Origin: Candidatus Kaiserbacteria bacterium
GTDB lineage: Bacteria; Patescibacteriota; Minisyncoccia; Phycocordibacterales; UBA2100
DNA length: 41,713 nucleotides
Assembly (NCBI GenBank): GCA_016867375.1
Contig: VGJQ01000007.1
Span: 1 to 41,713, forward strand
Reading direction: 5' to 3'
Shown here: one piece after another, positions 37,493-41,713 of the stretch
How the letters are laid out: each line of letters opens with the position of its first letter
Numbering within the stretch: position 1 is the stretch's first letter
The notes under the pieces: generated by a model
Database searches by the model: none
Told to the model about the DNA's origin: nothing
Seen by the model: only the letters and a program-made list of their open reading frames with translations
Position numbers and translations under genes: made by a program

Positions 37493-39059
37493 GGCGATGG
37501 AGGATTTTGCCCGGGTATTTGGCGCGCAACCGGCACTGCCCATTGCGCGCCTTGTCTCTGTCGAGACCGATATCGGCCGCGGCCTCCATGCTTTTTCGAT
37601 CGTCGGACTGCCCGACAAGGCGGTCGAAGAGGCGCGCGACCGCGTCGCCAGTGCGATCAAAAACAGCGGCCTCGTCTCGCCCAAGAGCACCAATAAAAAG
37701 ATCGTCATCTCGCTTGCACCGGCCGAGCTCAAGAAAGAGGGGGCGGCTTTTGATCTGCCTGTCGCGCTCTCCTATATGCAAGCCGTCGGCGACATCACCT
37801 TCGATCCATCCGGCAAGCTATTCGTCGGTGAGCTTGCGCTCGACGGGACACTGCGTCCGGTCCGCGGTGCGCTTTCGATCGCGCTCCTCGCGCGGCAAGA
37901 GGGTATCGACGAGCTCTATATGCCAGCCGAAAATGTCGTCGAAGCATCACTCGTCTCTGGTCTTACGATCTATCCCGTGTCCACGCTCGCGGACGTCATC
38001 CGCCATCTCAAGGCAGATGATGATTTTAGGATCGCATCGGCGGGATCATATGATATGGGTAGCGAAGACGTGTTTGATTCGCCGATCTCACTTGCGGATA
38101 TCCGTGGCCAAGAATCAGCCAAGCGCGGTCTCGAGATCGCCGCGGCCGGACGCCACAATATTGCGCTCTACGGACCGCCCGGTACTGGTAAGACCATGCT
38201 CGCACGCACGGCGACCGCACTGCTCCCGCCTTTGTCCGAAGAAGAAATGATCGAGGTGACAGCAATCCATTCGCTCGCTGGGACACTCGTCGGACATGCG
38301 GTGCGACGGCCGCCTTTCCGCTCGCCGCATCACACATCGAGCTACGCTTCGCTCATCGGTGGCGGGACCATCCCTCGTCCAGGCGAGGTGACGCTCGCTC
38401 ATCGCGGTGTGCTGTTTCTCGACGAATTCCCTGAGTTTCATCGTGATGTGGTCAATGCGCTGCGCGAGCCGCTCGAAGATGCACAGGTATCCGTCTCTCG
38501 CTCGCGCGCATCGGCCACCTTTCCCGCCAATTTTATGCTTATAGCAGCGCTCAACCCGTGTCCGTGCGGCAAATACGGACAGTCCAGTACTGGCCGGTCT
38601 ACGCACGGCCATGGCGACTGCAAGTGTATGCCTGCGACGGTCGAGCGGTATCGCCGTAAGATCAGCGGCCCCGTCGCCGATCGCATCGATATGTGGGTGC
38701 ATGTGGGTGATATGCCGCCTGAGAGCTTGCGTGTCGGTGTGAAGAAAGAGGTCGATGATACCCAGGTAGTGCGTGAGCGCATCGTGCAAGCGCGGCAGCG
38801 GCAAGCGGCACGTTTCAAAGGTATCAAGGGCAAGACGACCAATGCCGACATGGGGCCCAAAGAGATCGAGACGCTCGCACAGCTTAGCGAAAAAGCCGAA
38901 GAGACCCTCATCGCCGCCGCCAAGTCGATGAAGCTCTCGGCCCGAGGCTATCACCGCACCATCAAGCTCGCCCGCACCATAGCCGATCTCGCTGGCAGTG
39001 AAACCATCGAACCCTCTCACATGCTCGAAGCGCTGCAGTATCGGGTGAGGGAGATATGA
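37485..39059 (+). CDS. comM: ComM/YifB family Mg-chelatase-like ATPase
   Basis: Hexameric AAA+ helicase that promotes branch migration during natural transformation. The protein has 524 residues from ATG 37485 (a GTG at 37473 adds four residues). It has an N-terminal domain with FSIVGLPDKAVEEARDRVAS, Walker A GPPGTGKTML, the FRSPHHTSSYASLIGGG signature, Walker B GVLFLDEFPEF, a CPCGKYG...CKCMP zinc-finger-like insert and a C-terminal Mg-chelatase domain (SARGYHRTIKLARTIADLAG). It supports DNA uptake or recombination, but no pil or com operon is in view. Confidence 0.93.
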   Translation: MAKAMEDFARVFGAQPALPIARLVSVETDIGRGLHAFSIVGLPDKAVEEARDRVASAIKNSGLVSPKSTNKKIVISLAPAELKKEGAAFDLPVALSYMQAVGDITFDPSGKLFVGELALDGTLRPVRGALSIALLARQEGIDELYMPAENVVEASLVSGLTIYPVSTLADVIRHLKADDDFRIASAGSYDMGSEDVFDSPISLADIRGQESAKRGLEIAAAGRHNIALYGPPGTGKTMLARTATALLPPLSEEEMIEVTAIHSLAGTLVGHAVRRPPFRSPHHTSSYASLIGGGTIPRPGEVTLAHRGVLFLDEFPEFHRDVVNALREPLEDAQVSVSRSRASATFPANFMLIAALNPCPCGKYGQSSTGRSTHGHGDCKCMPATVERYRRKISGPVADRIDMWVHVGDMPPESLRVGVKKEVDDTQVVRERIVQARQRQAARFKGIKGKTTNADMGPKEIETLAQLSEKAEETLIAAAKSMKLSARGYHRTIKLARTIADLAGSETIEPSHMLEALQYRVREI

Positions 39060-39072
39060 TAAAAAACATGTT

Positions 39073-39093
39073 TGTCGAGGTCTGACCTCGACA
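39073..39093. repeat. Palindrome family, member d
   Basis: TGTCGAGGT, loop CTG, ACCTCGACA, 13 nt after the comM stop. The core GGTCTGACC is shared with member b at 22528-22546. Confidence 0.55.
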
Positions 39094-39216
39094 GTGTCGT
39101 GATGACATTTCTGTCCACCTCCAGTTAAGGGAAAAGCACTATAGCACATCCGAGCATATCTGTACATGATAGAGAACATCTCAATTATGTACGTAATTCC
39201 TTCATGTGTATGTATG

Positions 39217-39245
39217 AAAAACCCCGGCAGTATGCCGGGGTTTTT
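39217..39245. terminator. Strong symmetrical terminator
   Basis: AAAAACCCCGGC, loop AGTAT, GCCGGGGTTTTT; works on paper in both directions. It lies some 150 nt past comM. Confidence 0.87.
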
Positions 39246-39246
39246 G

Positions 39247-39432
39247 GAGCGTTTTATCAAGTATATCGGCTCAGAAAATGAGTCATTCCATCAAAATGCG
39301 ATTCAGCTCATCTATGGCGATCGCATCGGATTTGTGGATCTCAATACGCATCAGGCATTCATTATCGAGAATAAGACGCTCGCTGCATTCCAGAAGACGA
39401 TCTTTCGCGCGCTCTATAGGAGGCTCAAATAA
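39247..39432 (+). pseudogene. C-terminal fragment of a TrmB-family regulator
   Basis: The frame encodes NAIQLIYGDRIGFVDLNTHQ, then AFIIENKTLAAFQKTIF and RALYRRLK, which lines up with the end of TrmB paralog 2 (SIYGDKVALMD...CVLIENKNLADTLRTVWKQL). The DNA-binding part is missing and a terminator lies directly upstream, so this is a decayed gene. Confidence 0.75.
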
Positions 39433-39469
39433 TCCTCCTCCAACACATTCCACGAGGACATAGAGACTC

Positions 39470-39507
39470 TGGCTGACAATTTTCCCAATTGGGAAAATTG
39501 TCAGCCA
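39470..39507. repeat. 38-bp perfect palindrome
   Basis: TGGCTGACAATTTTCCCAA followed by its exact reverse complement. It lies 37 nt after the TrmB fragment, with no gene attached to it. The AATT centre allows a long hairpin in either strand. Confidence 0.8.
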
Positions 39508-39548
39508 CTACTTGAATCTGTACGTGAGGAATATGCACGAGCATATCG

Positions 39549-39575
39549 GATCCCGTTCATACATGACTTAACATC
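39549..39575 (-). mobile_element. Terminal fragment of the two-hairpin element
   Basis: TCCCGTTCATACAT.ACTT matches one end of copy 1 (GTCCCGTTCATACATAAGTT); the rest of the element is not present. Confidence 0.5.
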
Positions 39576-39612
39576 ACTGAGGACAGAAACAAGGCGGAGA
39601 TACAGATGCCAA

Positions 39613-40734
39613 CTAGAACGGATTGCGAATGCCGTTACGAATCTCGAAGTGTAGGTGCGTGCCGGTCGATTTGCCACTGTTGCCCACATAGCCGATGACC
39701 TCACCTTGCTCTACATGAGCACCGCCGTAGGTGGCGACGCGTGACATGTGTGCGTAGAGGGTCTGACTGCCATTGCCATGACTCACGACGACGTAGTTGC
39801 CATATCCGCCGTTCCATCCGCCTTGCTTGGCGACCACGACACTTCCTTCTGCAGATGCGACAATCGGTGTACCAGCGGGTGCCGCGAGGTCGACGCCGTT
39901 GTATCCGTGGACACCCTGGGTCTTGGTGTACTGCGTCAGCGGACTGAGGTAGTAGGCGATTGCCGCAGCGGAACCCTTCGGACCTACATGATGAGCAGGT
40001 GAGGTGGTCTTGGTGCCCTTGGTGGTGGCAGGCTTGGCCGGCGCAGGAGGAGCGACAGGCTCGCCATCAGGGATGAGGATCTCGGTACCGACGGCGAGCG
40101 TCGTGTCGTCGATGTTGTTGTAGCTTGCGATCTCACCGCTATCGGCGTTGAAGCGCTTGGCGATACCGGCGATAGTGTCGCCCTTCTTGATGGTGTAGGT
40201 GAGGCCAGGCAGCGGGAGGATAGTCAGCTTGTCGCCGGGCTTGATGAGGGATTTTGAGGTCAGGTCGTTGGCCCAGAGGATGGTGTTTTGGGGGATATCG
40301 AAGAGTTTGGCGATGGATGAGAGAGTGTCGCCTTCACGTACGATATAGATGCTGATAGCCCCGCTTTTTGGCTTTTCGATATCGGCAATGGTGCCGGAGG
40401 GGCCGTCTTGGGCTATCACGGCGGTATTGTCTACGATACTCACATCGCCGCCGCCGATGACAGGCGAGGGAAGGATATTCATAGCGGGCTGGGGCAGATC
40501 CATCGTCTGGAGATTGCTCGGTGTCTCGGCAGCACCCTTTGTCTCCTTTTTTTGGTTGATGGGGATGAGGCTATTGCCCCACACGTCTTCGGCGCGCGTG
40601 ATTGAAGGATAGAGCGTGCTGATGAGCAGCAAGAGCGATATCCAAGAGACGGTCGTGGCCACGATTCGGCGCTTCTTATTATATGTCGTCCGCGGCGTGC
40701 GTGTGCCTGCCGGGGAGTCCTTTTTTGATGACAA
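39613..40734 (-). CDS. LysM / M23 (LytM) peptidoglycan endopeptidase
   Basis: A protein of 373 residues: a basic cytoplasmic start, a membrane anchor or signal (VATTVSWISLLLLISTLYPS, 25-44), a linker, two LysM repeats (YIVREGDTLSSIAKLFDIPQ at 130 and YTIKKGDTIAGIAKRFNADS at 180) and a C-terminal M23 domain with HGYNGVDLAAPAGTPIVAS (His276, Asp282) and GTHLHFEI (His360, His362). LysM binds the wall and M23 cuts peptide cross-links, or acts as a scaffold. All metal ligands are present, so activity is likely. Confidence 0.92.
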   Translation of the reverse strand: MSSKKDSPAGTRTPRTTYNKKRRIVATTVSWISLLLLISTLYPSITRAEDVWGNSLIPINQKKETKGAAETPSNLQTMDLPQPAMNILPSPVIGGGDVSIVDNTAVIAQDGPSGTIADIEKPKSGAISIYIVREGDTLSSIAKLFDIPQNTILWANDLTSKSLIKPGDKLTILPLPGLTYTIKKGDTIAGIAKRFNADSGEIASYNNIDDTTLAVGTEILIPDGEPVAPPAPAKPATTKGTKTTSPAHHVGPKGSAAAIAYYLSPLTQYTKTQGVHGYNGVDLAAPAGTPIVASAEGSVVVAKQGGWNGGYGNYVVVSHGNGSQTLYAHMSRVATYGGAHVEQGEVIGYVGNSGKSTGTHLHFEIRNGIRNPF

Positions 40735-41067
40735 AATAAGCCATTTAACGGCTCTTTTACCTACTCATCCGAAAAAGCAAAAGAATCCTTTTGCGGGGAC
40801 GGATGTGAGTGGGGTTTTAAAAGCCAGTTGGGACGAGGGTCTTGCAGAGATTCAGGAAATGATGGCTCTGTTGTTCGACATTTTCGAGCCAGAAAGTACC
40901 GTCTGCCCTCGTTACTTACTACTGTAGTCAGCGACAAAAGTGAAGTCAATATGAAATCCGGCGGGAGAGTGGATAACGGTTTTGTCAAACCATACCCTTG
41001 CTTTTTTATAAGAGTGTGCTAAAATATTAATAGCGGCGGTTTTCTGGACCTACTAGAGAGGTGAAGA
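40735..41067. other. Intergenic stretch before the tiny ORF
   Basis: No gene is called. A plus-strand frame from 40828 (GRGSCRDSGNDGSVVRHFRA...) and an overlapping minus-strand frame exist but have no ribosome site, promoter or recognised family. The right end carries the promoter TTGCTT-N16-TAAAAT (40998-41025). Confidence 0.4.
40998..41025 (+). promoter_or_regulatory. Promoter of the 34-codon ORF
   Basis: TTGCTT (40998-41003), 16 nt, TAAAAT (41020-41025). Confidence 0.55.
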
Positions 41068-41172
41068 ATGACAAAGTTTCGAAACGCTATCGTGTGGTTC
41101 CGCCACACGGGGATCGTTCTAGTCGTCCTTTCGGCGGCTGCTTGGGTGGTGTATAAGCACTTCCCATTTTAA
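41068..41172 (+). CDS. Tiny single-pass membrane protein, 34 residues
   Basis: GAGAGGTG 4 nt before ATG 41068, a promoter 43 nt upstream and a strong terminator 22 nt downstream frame a 34-codon gene. The product has a basic start (MTKFRNAIVWFRH), a hydrophobic helix (TGIVLVVLSAAAWVVY, about 14-29) and a short tail KHFPF: a membrane micro-protein. It is too short for ordinary gene finding. Function unknown. Confidence 0.65.
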   Translation: MTKFRNAIVWFRHTGIVLVVLSAAAWVVYKHFPF

Positions 41173-41193
41173 GCACCGATCCGAATTGAAAAG

Positions 41194-41228
41194 AGAGCGC
41201 CTTTATACAAGGCGCTCTTAATTTTTTT
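41194..41228. terminator. Terminator between the tiny ORF and rpmB
   Basis: AGAGCGCC, loop TTTATACAA, GGCGCTCT then TAATTTTTTT on the plus strand. Confidence 0.85.
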
Positions 41229-41241
41229 AGTATGTTTAAGT

Positions 41242-41484
41242 TTAGACCAGCCCAGCCTTTTGGAGAGTCTTGTAGGTGCCGCGCTTTTTCATGGTCTTGA
41301 GGGCTTTGGTGGATACTGTTAGCGTGACCTTCTTGCCGAGCTCGGGGATAAACATCGTCTTCTTTTGTAGATTGACCTGGCGGCGGCGCTTGCCAGTGGG
41401 GTTGAACTTGGTGGCGCGGACGCGGTTGGAATACCCGCCACCCACCTGCGAGGTCTTACCTGTGATGATGCATACTCGTGCCAT
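41242..41484 (-). CDS. rpmB: 50S ribosomal protein L28
   Basis: Small large-subunit protein. The protein has 80 residues with the family signature MARVCIITGKTSQVGGGYSN, FNPTGKRRRQVNLQKK and the C-terminal KVTLTVSTKALKTMKKRGTY. The frame starts 4 nt after ...CCACT without an evident ribosome site; TAGCAT lies about 15 nt upstream. It is a single-gene unit. Confidence 0.95.
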   Translation of the reverse strand: MARVCIITGKTSQVGGGYSNRVRATKFNPTGKRRRQVNLQKKTMFIPELGKKVTLTVSTKALKTMKKRGTYKTLQKAGLV

Positions 41485-41568
41485 AGTGGCTCGTATGCTA
41501 CCATCTACCTAGGATTTTCGCAAATAGGTCGCGCTTTGCACGGCTGTTTGTGTCGATCCCACGCATCT

Positions 41569-41713
41569 ATGGACCTCTTCAATTCATTGTTTCTCATCAT
41601 TATCCTCATATTTTCAGCCATCATCCACGAAGTGATGCATGGTGTGGCCGCCGAATGGCTGGGCGACAAGACGGCGCGATATGCCGGGCGTATCACGCTC
41701 AATCCGCTGCCGC
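41569..41713 (+). CDS. Site-2 protease (M50) family protein, partial
   Basis: Only the first 48 codons are in the window. MDLFNSLFLIIILIFSAIIH is a membrane helix leading into HEVMHG, the HExxH zinc motif, followed by VAAEWLGDKTARYAGRITLN PLP, as in compact M50 proteases. These cut transmembrane segments of regulators within the bilayer. The rest lies beyond the right edge. Confidence 0.88.
   Translation, partial: MDLFNSLFLIIILIFSAIIHEVMHGVAAEWLGDKTARYAGRITLNPLP

Larger units (their letters stand above)
39060..39246. other. Intergenic stretch after comM
   Basis: Contains the palindrome family member d at 39073-39093 and a strong terminator at 39217-39245. No gene is supported between 39094 and 39216. 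Confidence 0.5.

Noticed and set aside
40616-40927. Plus-strand 103-codon frame across the start of the M23 peptidase gene
   Set aside because: Its first third is antisense to the well-supported M23 N-terminus; no independent start signals.
40761-41022. Overlapping frames on both strands between the M23 gene and the tiny ORF
   Set aside because: No promoter, ribosome site or clear family could be assigned; either might be real, but the evidence is too thin to call.
1-41713. CRISPR array
   Set aside because: Repeats found are dispersed hairpins or single palindromes; no regular repeat-spacer series and no cas gene are present.

Overview
The window reads as a piece of a Patescibacteria/CPR chromosome, most likely from the Parcubacteria group. 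This is inferred from gene content and style, not from a 16S gene. Pointers are: small genes in mostly single-gene or two-gene transcription units; at least ten genes whose ATG lies 6-9 nt after a -10 box (leaderless mRNAs) beside a second set with strong GGAGG sites; several TrmB-like regulators; an S23 four-helix-bundle gene; DUF5674; and four tRNA genes that all lack an encoded CCA, next to a CCA-adding enzyme. TGA is used as a stop, so this is not a UGA-glycine lineage.

Layout. 0-0.7 kb: two strong promoters of unclear purpose, one leading to a 31-codon ORF. 0.7-8.6 kb: TrmB regulator, clpP, rny, a coiled-coil protein, a second TrmB, a cupin, an SDR-like protein, HU and exonuclease III. 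8.6-9.6 kb: a candidate structured small RNA with promoter and terminator, then a well-expressed orphan gene. 9.6-12.9 kb: CCA-adding enzyme, tRNA-Arg, tRNA-Gly, an HTH/LAGLIDADG-like protein that runs into the tRNA, and a YraN protein. 13-27.5 kb: an accessory region with three more TrmB regulators, four type II toxin-antitoxin pairs, an FAD oxidoreductase, an anchored serine protease, tRNA-Pro, tRNA-Gly, a run of small orphan genes with their own promoters, ribosome sites and terminators, gene fragments (relE, xer) and an intact tyrosine recombinase. 27.6-41.7 kb: mostly housekeeping: cell-wall hydrolase, rarA, FKBP, rpsO, S23, NYN, DUF5674, pnp, a membrane protein, a DksA-like protein, comM, a LysM/M23 peptidase, rpmB and the start of an M50 protease.

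Genes that fit together: Rny and PNPase (RNA decay), ClpP (proteolysis), the CCA-adding enzyme with CCA-less tRNAs, ComM, RarA and ExoIII (DNA processing), and SleB-like, M23 and serine protease proteins acting outside the membrane.

The least explained signals are non-coding: a 95-bp two-hairpin element in three copies plus a fragment, a roughly 240-nt structured RNA with a CUCC loop, a bipartite upstream element shared by two adjacent genes at identical spacing, two families of hairpins with compensatory changes, and a 30-bp palindrome inserted in frame in the recombinase gene. All homology calls are from reading the protein sequences; no database search was run.
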